From positions 1 to 10,452 of the forward strand of contig JAFVWD010000344.1 in the NCBI GenBank assembly GCA_017501865.1: 10,452 nucleotides of DNA. Reading direction: 5' to 3'. Each line of letters starts with the position of its first letter. Positions within the stretch are counted from its first letter, which is position 1. A program made the translations under genes and the position numbers. The notes under the pieces were generated by a model, which was given only the letters and a program-made list of their open reading frames with translations, made no database searches and was not told the DNA's origin. Origin of the DNA: Clostridia bacterium (GTDB lineage: Bacteria > Bacillota > Clostridia > Oscillospirales > Acutalibacteraceae). Below are positions 1 through 7,041 of this stretch, one piece after another.

Positions 1-234
1 ATCAAAATTATAAAGAACAAACGAAGAGCGGTACTCACCCTTTGTCGGTGTTTTTAACAAAAACGTTTTTCCGTTCATTAGTTTATTGAATGCCTCTTGT
101 ACTTCACCGCTTTTACCGGACAATGCAGGAGGCTTTAACAGGGTTTCTGTTGAAAAAAAGTTAAGCGAACAGCCTGAACTTATTATCACGATAACAAAAA
201 CCATAAAAACTGATATAATTCTTTTTATTTTCAT
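1..234 (-). CDS. Putative lipoprotein, N-terminal part (cut by the left window edge)
   Basis: The frame opens with ATG at 234 and stays open for 78 codons to the window edge, so the C-terminus is missing. The first 22 residues form a lipoprotein signal: basic start MKIKR, hydrophobic stretch of about residues 6-18, and lipobox SSGC with the lipidated cysteine at residue 22. The product should therefore be exported and anchored on the outer face of the membrane. An AGGTGG ribosome binding site lies 7 bases before the ATG. The gene begins 16 bp after the cdaR stop codon, so it is very likely co-transcribed with cdaA-cdaR. The visible mature part (residues 23-78, with a GKSGEVQEAFNKL segment and a GEYRSSF segment) matches no family I can name with confidence. 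Function unknown. The lipoprotein call is solid; any link to cyclic di-AMP is inference from position only. Confidence 0.82.
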   Translation of the reverse strand, partial: MKIKRIISVFMVFVIVIISSGCSLNFFSTETLLKPPALSGKSGEVQEAFNKLMNGKTFLLKTPTKGEYRSSFVLYNFD

Positions 235-250
235 TAATTATCCACCTGTT

Positions 251-1510
251 TTATAACGTTACTTCTGCCGTATAACTTCCGTAAACCCAACAGTTAGCAC
301 TCTTTAAAATTACATTTACAGGCACAGAAACTGTCTGTCCCTCTGTAATTTTGACTGAAGAAAGGTCAACCTCGACACTGATTAAATCATCGGTAATACT
401 TTCCAATGCTTTCTCTGTACCTACAATTACTACCGATTTATCTAATCCGGAAACCTTGTATGGTAATTTTTCAGGATTATTTGCTTTAATCTTTTCTGCA
501 GGAATTGTAAAATAATCCTGGGAAAGCTCAGAAACGTCAAGTTCTACAGTAAATTCTTCAGTTTCACTCTCATCTGACACAGGCAAATCTTCTCTTGCAA
601 AGTCAAATACATAATTTGTAGGTGAAATTGTTCTGTAATCAATTGTACCTATAGCAAATTCAGTAATCTTTTCATATTCATCAACAGAAATATTAAAAAG
701 ATCCTCGGTAGGTGAAATTGTATATTCCAACGGATTCAAAATATATTCATCCGGTGCATTTTTAAATAAGACAGTTGTATTTAAATTTTTAACTCTCAAT
801 ACAGGTATTGTAAGAACAACAGAGTTTATATCCATAGTAATAAATTTAAAATCTGACTTCTTATTTTCATCAAGAAGGATAATTTCAGCATCTGCCGATT
901 TATTTGATGATAAGGACTTATCAAGCGAAAGTCGTGCAACAACCTTTTCAATTTTGTTAATCTCAGTAGACGGGCCTGTGACATTTACTGCTGTCTCAGA
1001 AAGGTTAACATCACCCGTTTCAAAGCCATCTTCAACTATTTCAAATCCATCAGTTAAAATTTCCGGCTCAATTACCATCTGTACTGTTTTCGGAACATCG
1101 AAATAAACATCAACACTTTTTTGAGAAATGGCTGATACAGTATAATCATCTGAACCGGAAGCGGACTCAGCCTTTAACATAAGTGTTCTTGTTCCTGCAG
1201 AGTCAACATTGTTTGTTTGTGCTACGACAACTATATCCTCATTCGAAAGTGCAGAGGTTGAAATTTCATATCTTTTACCCTTAACGGTTACATCAACATA
1301 AAACTCATTTTCGCCGAACATTTCAAGACCGAACTGCGAAGGCACCGTGGTATCAATTGAAACCTTAACATTCTGTATAACACGGGTTGTTTCAGGACTT
1401 ATATTTATAACAACAGCAAGCCAGATAATAAGTGACAAAACAAGTGAAAATGCAAAAACAAGTTTATCGTTGTTAATCAATACTTTAAATTTATTCTTGT
1501 TTTTCGTCAC
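251..1510 (-). CDS. cdaR: YbbR-domain protein CdaR, regulator of the diadenylate cyclase CdaA
   Basis: CdaR proteins bind the membrane cyclase CdaA and modulate cyclic di-AMP synthesis. From the GTG start the product is 419 residues: a short basic N-terminus (TKNKNKFKVL), one membrane segment at about residues 17-37, then a long extracytoplasmic part made of beta-rich repeats typical of YbbR domains. I estimate three to four repeats; the boundaries cannot be fixed by eye. The start is chosen at GTG 1510-1508 because AGAGGTGA lies 5 bases upstream. The frame also opens further upstream at TTG 1561, but that start has no comparable binding site and would add 17 very basic residues. With the GTG start the gene overlaps the 3' end of cdaA by 20 bp, which points to translational coupling. 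It is followed 16 bp later by the lipoprotein gene. The family call rests on the N-terminal anchor, repeat architecture and pairing with cdaA. Confidence 0.9.
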   Translation of the reverse strand: MTKNKNKFKVLINNDKLVFAFSLVLSLIIWLAVVINISPETTRVIQNVKVSIDTTVPSQFGLEMFGENEFYVDVTVKGKRYEISTSALSNEDIVVVAQTNNVDSAGTRTLMLKAESASGSDDYTVSAISQKSVDVYFDVPKTVQMVIEPEILTDGFEIVEDGFETGDVNLSETAVNVTGPSTEINKIEKVVARLSLDKSLSSNKSADAEIILLDENKKSDFKFITMDINSVVLTIPVLRVKNLNTTVLFKNAPDEYILNPLEYTISPTEDLFNISVDEYEKITEFAIGTIDYRTISPTNYVFDFAREDLPVSDESETEEFTVELDVSELSQDYFTIPAEKIKANNPEKLPYKVSGLDKSVVIVGTEKALESITDDLISVEVDLSSVKITEGQTVSVPVNVILKSANCWVYGSYTAEVTL

Positions 1511-2363
1511 TTTGCTCACCTCTTTTTTTCTTTTTTGTCTTTTCTTTTTTCTCCGAAACAAGACTGCTCAATAAAATTTCTCTCAGGTTACCTGTCTGAA
1601 TATCTCTGCGGAGCTTACCGTTAACAGCAACAGATATGTTACCGGTCTCCTCCGAAACAACAACTACAACAGCATCACTCTGCTCACTCATACCAATAGC
1701 AGCTCTGTGACGCGTACCCAGCTCACTGCTCAAGCTATTGTTCTGCGTAAGCGGTAAAATGCAGCCCGCAGAATATATTCTTGCATTTTTCACAACAACA
1801 GCACCGTCGTGAAGCGCTGAGTTTTTAAAAAACAAACCATTGAAAAGCTCCGGCGATGATTGGGCATCAAGTACTGTACCTGATTTTATAACCTCATTAA
1901 GCGGTGCTTCTCTTTCAAAAACAACCAAAGCACCTGTTTTTGTTTCGCTTAACTCGGCAGCAGCCTTACAAAAATCATTAACAAGATCTGTCACGGCAGA
2001 GTCGTACGCACCATCACTTTTAAAGTTGAAAAATGAAAAATCTGTAATTGATCTTCTGCCGAAACGTTCAAGAATAGAACGTATTTCAGGAGAGAATAAT
2101 ACAACTATGATTATGAAAGCATCTTTAAAAACAGTTGATAATAAAAATTCACTTGCTTCCATATGAATAAGCTTAACACAAAGATAAAGAAGCCCTAATA
2201 AACCAATTCCTTTTATAAGGTGGAAAGAACGCGAACCTCTTATAAACTTTATAGCTTCATAAATTACAAAAGCAACAAATATAACATCCAATAAATCTGT
2301 TGTTAAATTAAAGCTTAATAATGCATCCCAAATTTTTTCAAAAAATGCAATAATATTGTTCAT
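1491..2363 (-). CDS. cdaA: Diadenylate cyclase CdaA (membrane DisA_N family)
   Basis: CdaA condenses two ATP into cyclic di-AMP, the second messenger controlling potassium and osmolyte transport and cell wall balance in Firmicutes. The 290-residue product has three hydrophobic segments at about residues 25-41, 50-66 and 78-92, then a cytoplasmic DAC domain. The catalytic DGA motif (LHDGAVVV) is at residues 186-188 and the ATP-binding RHR motif (GTRHRAAIG) at 218-220. The C-terminus is a lysine/glutamate-rich tail (about 271-290). The start is ATG 2363, with GGTGA 4 bases upstream; an in-frame GTG at 2402 would add 13 residues and lacks a good binding site. Length matches the family (about 270-290). 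All key residues are present, so it should be active. It overlaps cdaR by 20 bp, the usual cdaA-cdaR pair, and has its own promoter at the end of the upstream desulfurase gene. Confidence 0.96.
   Translation of the reverse strand: MNNIIAFFEKIWDALLSFNLTTDLLDVIFVAFVIYEAIKFIRGSRSFHLIKGIGLLGLLYLCVKLIHMEASEFLLSTVFKDAFIIIVVLFSPEIRSILERFGRRSITDFSFFNFKSDGAYDSAVTDLVNDFCKAAAELSETKTGALVVFEREAPLNEVIKSGTVLDAQSSPELFNGLFFKNSALHDGAVVVKNARIYSAGCILPLTQNNSLSSELGTRHRAAIGMSEQSDAVVVVVSEETGNISVAVNGKLRRDIQTGNLREILLSSLVSEKKEKTKKKKRGEQSDEKQE
1516..1523 (-). promoter_or_regulatory. Ribosome binding site that decides the cdaR start
   Basis: Read on the minus strand this is AGAGGTGA, ending 5 bases before the GTG at 1510. 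It lies inside the cdaA coding region. It favours the internal GTG over the TTG at 1561, which has no similar site. Confidence 0.7.
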
Positions 2364-2414
2364 TGTTTCACCGCTTCCTAATATCTTAAGACATACTACC
2401 ACATATACTTATTC

Positions 2415-2443
2415 ATTATATCACATCTTTTTGTTTATTGCAA
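2415..2443 (-). promoter_or_regulatory. Sigma-A-type promoter for cdaA-cdaR-lipoprotein
   Basis: On the minus strand, -35 TTGCAA (2438-2443) is separated by exactly 17 bases from a perfect -10 TATAAT (2415-2420). The -10 is preceded by TGA, giving an extended -10 element. That same TGA (2421-2423) is the stop codon of the cysteine desulfurase gene, so the promoter is folded into the gene end. Transcription would begin near 2408, leaving a leader of about 45 bases before cdaA. This is a match to consensus only; no start site is measured. Confidence 0.7.
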
Positions 2444-3569
2444 TTTTTTGGAGCAAATTTAATACATAATTTACATCTTTTTTTGTAGTAAATCTTGACG
2501 GACTTACTCTTACTGCACCTGTACTTTCAGTACCGTAAGTTTTATGTGCTAAAGGCGAACAATGAAATCCACCTCTTACAGCTACCCCGTTTTCATTAAA
2601 AAGGTTAGCAACCTCCTCACTGTGCTTCCCTTTAACATTAAACGCAATAATAGGTGCAAAGCTCTCCTCATTATATTCATTACGGTATAAAATTATATTT
2701 CGCATACTCATAAGCTCGTTAAACATTAACTTCATAAGCTCTGTTTCATCTTTAAAAACATTATTCACACCATACATAGAAATTATTTCAATTCCTTTTT
2801 TTAATCCGCAAATACCCGGAACATTTATAGTTCCGCTTTCTAATTTTTCAGGAAACACCTGCGGTTGAGTAAGACTGAAGCTATCTGTGCCTGTTCCGCC
2901 CTCAATAATGCTTTCTGCTATACACCCGTCATGAAGAACAGCACCTGTTCCCATAGGACCTAATAAACTTTTGTGTCCGGGAATACAAAGGCAGTTTATG
3001 CCTTGTTTTTTCATTTTTAAAGGAACTACACCTGCACCCTGTGCACCATCTACAAACAATAATATTCCGTATTTTTTGGCTACCTGTGATATTTTTTCAA
3101 TCGGCAAAATATCTCCAAAAACATTGGAGACCGCTGTTACAACTATCAGCTTTGTTTTTTCAGTAATCTCATTTTTTAAATTTAATAAAGTTTCTTCTTC
3201 ATTATGTGTAACTTTAAAAACCGAATACGTAATTATCCCCTTTTCATTCAGAGTATACACCGGTCGCGAAACCGAATTATGCTCAAGCGACGAAATTATT
3301 ACGTGATCACCCTTTTTAACAACACCTTTTATAGCTAAATTCAAAGCATACGTGCAATTTTGTGTGAAACTGACATATTCACTGCCATATCCATCAAAAA
3401 ACTCATTAAGCTTTTCTCGTGCCGAGTAAACTGCCATAGCAGTATTCCACGAAAAATTGTGTCCGCTTCTGCCCGGATTTGCCCCATATAGCACAAATGA
3501 TTTATTGACAGCGTTAATCACCTCGTTCGGTTTCGGATAAGATGTTGCTGCATTATCGAGATAAATCAA
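2421..3569 (-). CDS. Class V aminotransferase-fold cysteine desulfurase
   Basis: A PLP enzyme expected to take sulfur from cysteine as an enzyme-bound persulfide, releasing alanine. It is 382 residues, within the usual 370-410. Visible landmarks: N-terminus IYLDNAATSYPKP, PLP-stacking histidine in EHNS (His97), cofactor aspartate in VDGAQ (Asp174), Schiff-base lysine in PGHKSLLGP (Lys200), and the active-site cysteine in GFHCSPLAH (Cys337). The short spacing around Cys337 resembles the stand-alone clostridial cysteine desulfurase family or SufS/Csd more than IscS. The start is TTG 3569, with GGGGGAG 4 bases upstream; no better start is visible and the DNAATS motif begins at residue 5. It overlaps the DUF3343 gene by 4 bp (TTGA), so translation is probably coupled. 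No suf or isc scaffold gene is next to it, so the sulfur acceptor is unknown. A selenocysteine lyase role is a possible alternative. Confidence 0.9.
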   Translation of the reverse strand: MIYLDNAATSYPKPNEVINAVNKSFVLYGANPGRSGHNFSWNTAMAVYSAREKLNEFFDGYGSEYVSFTQNCTYALNLAIKGVVKKGDHVIISSLEHNSVSRPVYTLNEKGIITYSVFKVTHNEEETLLNLKNEITEKTKLIVVTAVSNVFGDILPIEKISQVAKKYGILLFVDGAQGAGVVPLKMKKQGINCLCIPGHKSLLGPMGTGAVLHDGCIAESIIEGGTGTDSFSLTQPQVFPEKLESGTINVPGICGLKKGIEIISMYGVNNVFKDETELMKLMFNELMSMRNIILYRNEYNEESFAPIIAFNVKGKHSEEVANLFNENGVAVRGGFHCSPLAHKTYGTESTGAVRVSPSRFTTKKDVNYVLNLLQKIAINKKM

Positions 3570-3796
3570 TTTTCTCCCCCCAAATCTACCGTACCAACAA
3601 TTTTAATGCCGTTGTTCTGTAATATCCTGAAGCATTGTTTGTCCGGGTTATACACATAAATAATATACCCGCAGCCTTCTCCGTGACTCGGATTAGGATT
3701 GCGGGTTAAATATGCCTTGTAGCCATTTTTCTGCAATAAATCTCTTCCTTTTATTGCAAGGGTAACTGAACCTACCTTTATGCCTTTTCTATTCAT
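3566..3796 (-). CDS. DUF3343 family small protein, putative sulfur/selenium carrier
   Basis: A 76-residue protein resembling the DUF3343 family, which is annotated as putative Se/S carrier-like on the basis of genome context; the biochemical role is not proven as far as I know. The start GIKVGSVTLAIKGRDLLQKNGYKAYL reads as a beta-alpha unit, followed by HGEGCGYIIYV with a candidate carrier cysteine at residue 42; a second cysteine is at residue 55. There is no signal peptide or membrane segment, so it should be cytoplasmic. The start chosen is ATG 3796, because GGAAGGG (3803-3809) sits 6 bases upstream; an in-frame ATG at 3811 would add 5 residues but has no binding site. The stop overlaps the desulfurase start by 4 bp, supporting joint function: the desulfurase may load sulfur or selenium onto this protein. 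The ribosome binding site is inside a long hairpin, so its translation may be controlled. Confidence 0.75.
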   Translation of the reverse strand: MNRKGIKVGSVTLAIKGRDLLQKNGYKAYLTRNPNPSHGEGCGYIIYVYNPDKQCFRILQNNGIKIVGTVDLGGEN

Positions 3797-3853
3797 AAAA
3801 AACCCTTCCATATTATGTTAAAACTAAAGTTCAATACATAATATGCAAGGGTT
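3797..3853 (-). terminator. Terminator-like hairpin that also buries the ribosome binding site of the DUF3343 gene
   Basis: The arms are 3801-3818 and 3836-3853, 18 bases each with one mismatch, around a 17-base loop. In the minus-strand transcript the base of the stem is AACCCTT pairing with AAGGGTT, followed directly by a run of U's (3797-3802) and then the AUG at 3796. This is the form of an intrinsic terminator after ispF, only 10 bases past its stop codon. The 3' arm also holds the GGAAGGG ribosome binding site of the next gene, so the hairpin would block translation as well. It may act as a partial terminator or attenuator between the two gene groups. Energy and function are not computed. 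The plus strand has no T-run, so the signal has a direction. Confidence 0.7.
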
Positions 3854-3863
3854 AGAAATTTGT

Positions 3864-4337
3864 TTACTTTTCTATAAGGCAAACAGAATGAGCTGAAATA
3901 CCTTCTTTTCTACCGGTAAAGCCCAGCTTTTCTTCAGTAGTCGCTTTAACACTTACGCAGTCAACATCTATTTTTAAAGCACATGCAATATTTGATCTCA
4001 TCTCGTCAATGAATGGTGCTAATTTTGGCATCTGAGCAATAACGGTTGAATCCGAATTCACAACTCTATATCCGTTTTCCTCTAAAATATCAACAACTTT
4101 TCCAAGTAAAACCAAACTATCAGCATTTTTGTACTGAGAATCGTTATCAGGAAAATGCTTACCTATATCGCCTAATGCAGCTGCGCCCAAAAGGCTGTCT
4201 GAAACAGCATGCAAAAGAACATCGGCATCGGAGTGACCCAAAAGCCCTTTTTCACAAGGTATATCTACTCCACCAATAATGCATTTACGATTTTCTGCAA
4301 AAGCATGAACATCGTAACCGTGACCAATGCGTATCAT
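3864..4337 (-). CDS. ispF: 2-C-methyl-D-erythritol 2,4-cyclodiphosphate synthase
   Basis: IspF cyclises CDP-methylerythritol 2-phosphate to methylerythritol 2,4-cyclodiphosphate with release of CMP, the fifth step of the MEP isoprenoid pathway. The 157-residue length is exactly that of the family. Visible motifs: RIGHGYDVH with metal ligands Asp9 and His11, GHSDADVLLHA (34-44) with the third ligand His43, HFPDND (61-66), and KATTEEKLGFTGR (131-143). All expected catalytic and metal-binding residues are present. The ATG at 4337 is preceded by GAGGG, which overlaps the end of the upstream aminotransferase gene; the gap is 12 bp, so coupling is likely. It is a stand-alone IspF, not fused to IspD, and ispD is not adjacent. 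It is the last gene before the hairpin at 3797-3853. Confidence 0.97.
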   Translation of the reverse strand: MIRIGHGYDVHAFAENRKCIIGGVDIPCEKGLLGHSDADVLLHAVSDSLLGAAALGDIGKHFPDNDSQYKNADSLVLLGKVVDILEENGYRVVNSDSTVIAQMPKLAPFIDEMRSNIACALKIDVDCVSVKATTEEKLGFTGRKEGISAHSVCLIEK

Positions 4338-4349
4338 AGCACTACCCTC

Positions 4350-5618
4350 TTACTTTATAAGATTTTCAAGACAAGCAAGTCTGACTGAAACAGTAAGAAC
4401 TTTTACTGCTTGTTTTAAAACTTCAGGATTCGGGAATGTAGGTGCAATTCTGATGTTACTGTCAGAAGGGTCTTTACCATAAGGGAAGGTCGCACCAACA
4501 TTTGTAAGTGTAACACCTGCTTCTTTGCAAAGAACACCTACTCTTGAAGCGCTTCCGCCGGTAACATCAAGACTTATAAAATAACCACCGTTAGGCTCAT
4601 TCCACTCAGCTATTTCAAGACCGCTCAAATCCGCATTTAAAGTATCAAGAACCGCGTCAAACTTAGGTTTAAGAATTTTTGCGTGCTTTTTCATATGCTC
4701 TTTGATACCGTCTGCATTTTTAAAATACTTAACGTGTCGTAGCATATTGAGTTTATCATAACTTATAGACTGAACTGTAAGTCTTTTTAAAATTTCCTTG
4801 ATATTTTCTTCGGATGAAGCAAGACAAGAAACACCTGCCCCCGGAAAAGAAATTTTTGAGGTTGATGTAACTTCAATAATCATATTTTTGTTTCTTTCGG
4901 GAAGAACAGAGAAAATATTCAACAATCTATCACTTTCATCTGAAAGGTCATGAACTATATAAGCATTATCCCATATAATTCTGAAATCATCTGCTGCAGG
5001 TGTTAATTCTGCAAGCTCTTTTACTACAGAATCCGAAAAAGTGATACCTTGGGGGTTAGAATACTTCGGCACAACAAACATACCTTTAACAGCCGAATCC
5101 TTAACCGCCTCTTTAATCTGAGCTATATCAGGACCTTCACTTGTCATTCTGATATTAATCATTTCAATACCCAACGACTCACAAATTGCAAAATGTCTGT
5201 CATAACCGGGACACGGACAAAGGAATTTAACCTTCCCCTGCTTACTCCACGGAGTAAATCCGGCACCTATGAACATACATTGAGCAACGTAATCATACAT
5301 AAGAGAAAGGCTTGAGTTACCGCCTACAATAATATTTTCAGGTTTAACACCCAAAAGCTCAGCAAAAAGCTTCTGGCATTCAGGAATACCCTGAAGCAAA
5401 CCATAGTTTCTTACATCAAAGCCTGCCTCTGTTTTAAAATTACCATCAACAAAAACATTTAACATATCATTTGAAATATCGAGCTGATCAGAACCCGGTT
5501 TACCGCGTGACATATCAATATTAAGTCCTTGTGACTTAATTTCGTTATACTCTGCTAAAACAGCATCAAATTGTTGTTTTAACTCTTCTGAGGACATTTT
5601 TAAATAAGATTGATTCAT
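4350..5618 (-). CDS. Aspartate aminotransferase, type Ic (Corynebacterium AspT-like)
   Basis: A PLP enzyme expected to interconvert aspartate and 2-oxoglutarate with oxaloacetate and glutamate. The 422-residue protein follows the layout of the type Ic family known from Corynebacterium glutamicum: LNIDMSRGKPGSDQLD near the N-terminus, DVRNYG, PWSKQGKVKFLCPCPGYDRHF, KYSNPQG, WDNAYIVHDL (cofactor-binding Asp217) and TSTSKISFPGAGVS with the Schiff-base lysine at residue 255. The C-terminal half has PNGGYFISLDV and IRIAPTFPN. The start is ATG 5618, with GGAG 7 bases upstream; the frame also opens at TTG 5633, but that codon lies inside the binding site region. It begins 25 bp after asnS and ends 12 bp before ispF, so it shares their transcript. 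With asnS next door, a role in aspartate/asparagine supply is a reasonable inference. Older annotations may call this family MocR-like or simply class I aminotransferase. Confidence 0.9.
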   Translation of the reverse strand: MNQSYLKMSSEELKQQFDAVLAEYNEIKSQGLNIDMSRGKPGSDQLDISNDMLNVFVDGNFKTEAGFDVRNYGLLQGIPECQKLFAELLGVKPENIIVGGNSSLSLMYDYVAQCMFIGAGFTPWSKQGKVKFLCPCPGYDRHFAICESLGIEMINIRMTSEGPDIAQIKEAVKDSAVKGMFVVPKYSNPQGITFSDSVVKELAELTPAADDFRIIWDNAYIVHDLSDESDRLLNIFSVLPERNKNMIIEVTSTSKISFPGAGVSCLASSEENIKEILKRLTVQSISYDKLNMLRHVKYFKNADGIKEHMKKHAKILKPKFDAVLDTLNADLSGLEIAEWNEPNGGYFISLDVTGGSASRVGVLCKEAGVTLTNVGATFPYGKDPSDSNIRIAPTFPNPEVLKQAVKVLTVSVRLACLENLIK

Positions 5619-5643
5619 ATAATAACTCCACAATTAAATTTTA

Positions 5644-7038
5644 TTAGAAATCTGCTGTACCTGTTGTTCTCGGGAATGGAAGTACATCACGAATATTTGA
5701 AATACCGGTCATATACATAATAAGTCTTTCAAACCCGAGACCGAAGCCTGCGTGATGTGTTCCTCCGTATTTTCTGAGGTCCAAATACCACCAGTAATCC
5801 TCTTCTCTGAGACCGAGTTCTTTAATTCTTTCAACAAGAACATCGTAACGCTCTTCACGTTGGCTACCGCCTATAATTTCACCTATACCCATAACAAGTA
5901 AGTCAGCAGCAGCAACAGTTTTTCCGTCATCATTAAGACGCATATAAAATGCTTTAATCTCTTTAGGATAATCTGTAACAAAGACAGGTTTTTTATACAC
6001 GACTTCTGTTAAGTATCTTTCGTGCTCTGTCTGGAGGTCACAACCCCAATATGCCTTAAACTCAAAATTATCATTATTCTTTTCAAGTTCTTTAACAGCA
6101 TCTGTATAAGTAACTCTTGCAAAATCAGAATTTGCAACTGTAGTGAGTCTTTCAATAAGACCACTATCTATAAACTTGTTACAGAATTCAAGCTCCTGCT
6201 TACAGTTTTCAAGAACATAATTTATGACATACTTAATCATATCCTCAGCACGATCCATATCATCACTAAGATCAGCGAAGGCAATTTCCGGTTCTATCAT
6301 CCAGAACTCAGCAGCATGGCGCTGTGTGTATGAACGTTCTGCTCTGAATGTAGGTCCGAATGTATAAATTTTGCCAAAAGACTGAGCCATTATTTCGCCC
6401 TCAAGCTGACCTGAAACGGTAAGAAATGCAGGTTTCTGGAAGAAATCCTTGCTATAATCAATTTTACCTTCTTCAGTCTTAGGAACATTATCAAGCTCAA
6501 AGGAAGTAACTCTGAACATCTCACCCGCACCTTCACAGTCACTGCAGGAAATAAGCGGTGTATGTGCGTACATAAATCCTCTCTCCTGGAAGAACTTGTG
6601 AATTGCGAAGGAAGCAACAGAACGAACTCTGAAAGCTGCAGAATAAGTATTTGCTCTTGGACGAAGGTGACCGATTGTTCTTAAATATTCCAAAGTATGA
6701 CGTTTTTTCTGAAGTGGATAATCCGGTGCAGACTCGCCCTCTATAACAATTTCACTTGCATTGATTTCAAATGGTTGTGCAGCATCCGGAGTAAGAATAA
6801 GTGTGCCTGTTACTATTACTGCAGCACCAACATTAATTTTTGATATTTCTTTGAAATTACTGATTTTGGCATCTTCAAACACTACCTGAAGACTTTTAAA
6901 ACAACCACCGTCATTTATTTCAAGAAATCCTATAGCCTTTGAAGCTCTTTGAGTTCTCACCCATCCACAAACTGTGATTTCTTTATCACCAAACTGTTCG
7001 GGTGATTTATATATATTTGCTATTTCAATACGTTTCAT
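5644..7038 (-). CDS. asnS: Asparaginyl-tRNA synthetase
   Basis: A class IIb aminoacyl-tRNA synthetase that charges tRNA-Asn with asparagine in the cytoplasm. The 464-residue protein has an N-terminal OB-fold anticodon-binding domain (about 18-100, with VCGWVRTQR at 23-31), then the catalytic domain: SGQLEGE (209-215), motif 2 FRAERSYTQRHAAEFWMIEPE in two parts around 231-251, and motif 3 GFGLGFERL (431-439). The C-terminus RDVLPFPRTTGTADF is typical of AsnRS; the absence of a GAD insertion and the length argue against AspRS. The ATG at 7038 has GAGGA about 7 bases upstream. The gene ends with a tandem TAATAA stop. It begins 3 bp after the GPH symporter gene, an unusual upstream neighbour for a housekeeping synthetase. 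I found no convincing T-box leader or internal promoter in front of it, but a weak promoter inside the symporter gene cannot be excluded. Confidence 0.97.
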   Translation of the reverse strand: MKRIEIANIYKSPEQFGDKEITVCGWVRTQRASKAIGFLEINDGGCFKSLQVVFEDAKISNFKEISKINVGAAVIVTGTLILTPDAAQPFEINASEIVIEGESAPDYPLQKKRHTLEYLRTIGHLRPRANTYSAAFRVRSVASFAIHKFFQERGFMYAHTPLISCSDCEGAGEMFRVTSFELDNVPKTEEGKIDYSKDFFQKPAFLTVSGQLEGEIMAQSFGKIYTFGPTFRAERSYTQRHAAEFWMIEPEIAFADLSDDMDRAEDMIKYVINYVLENCKQELEFCNKFIDSGLIERLTTVANSDFARVTYTDAVKELEKNNDNFEFKAYWGCDLQTEHERYLTEVVYKKPVFVTDYPKEIKAFYMRLNDDGKTVAAADLLVMGIGEIIGGSQREERYDVLVERIKELGLREEDYWWYLDLRKYGGTHHAGFGLGFERLIMYMTGISNIRDVLPFPRTTGTADF

Positions 7039-7041
7039 CTG

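Noticed and set aside
1511..1561. Start of cdaR at TTG 1561, giving 436 residues
   Set aside because: There is no good ribosome binding site before it, the overlap with cdaA would be 71 bp, and the extra residues are a run of Lys/Arg from the frame-shifted reading of the cdaA tail. The GTG at 1510 has a strong AGAGGTGA.
3797..3860. The 18-bp inverted repeat as a MITE or other mobile element
   Set aside because: No target-site duplication is visible on its flanks (ATAAAA on the left, AGAAAT on the right), there is only one copy in the window, and the one-sided T-run plus its fit between two genes suits a terminator or leader hairpin better. Copies elsewhere in the genome could not be checked.
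4350..5618. MocR/GntR-type regulator with an aminotransferase domain
   Set aside because: There is no N-terminal helix-turn-helix. The protein begins at the aminotransferase N-terminal region and follows the type Ic aspartate aminotransferase layout along its whole length.
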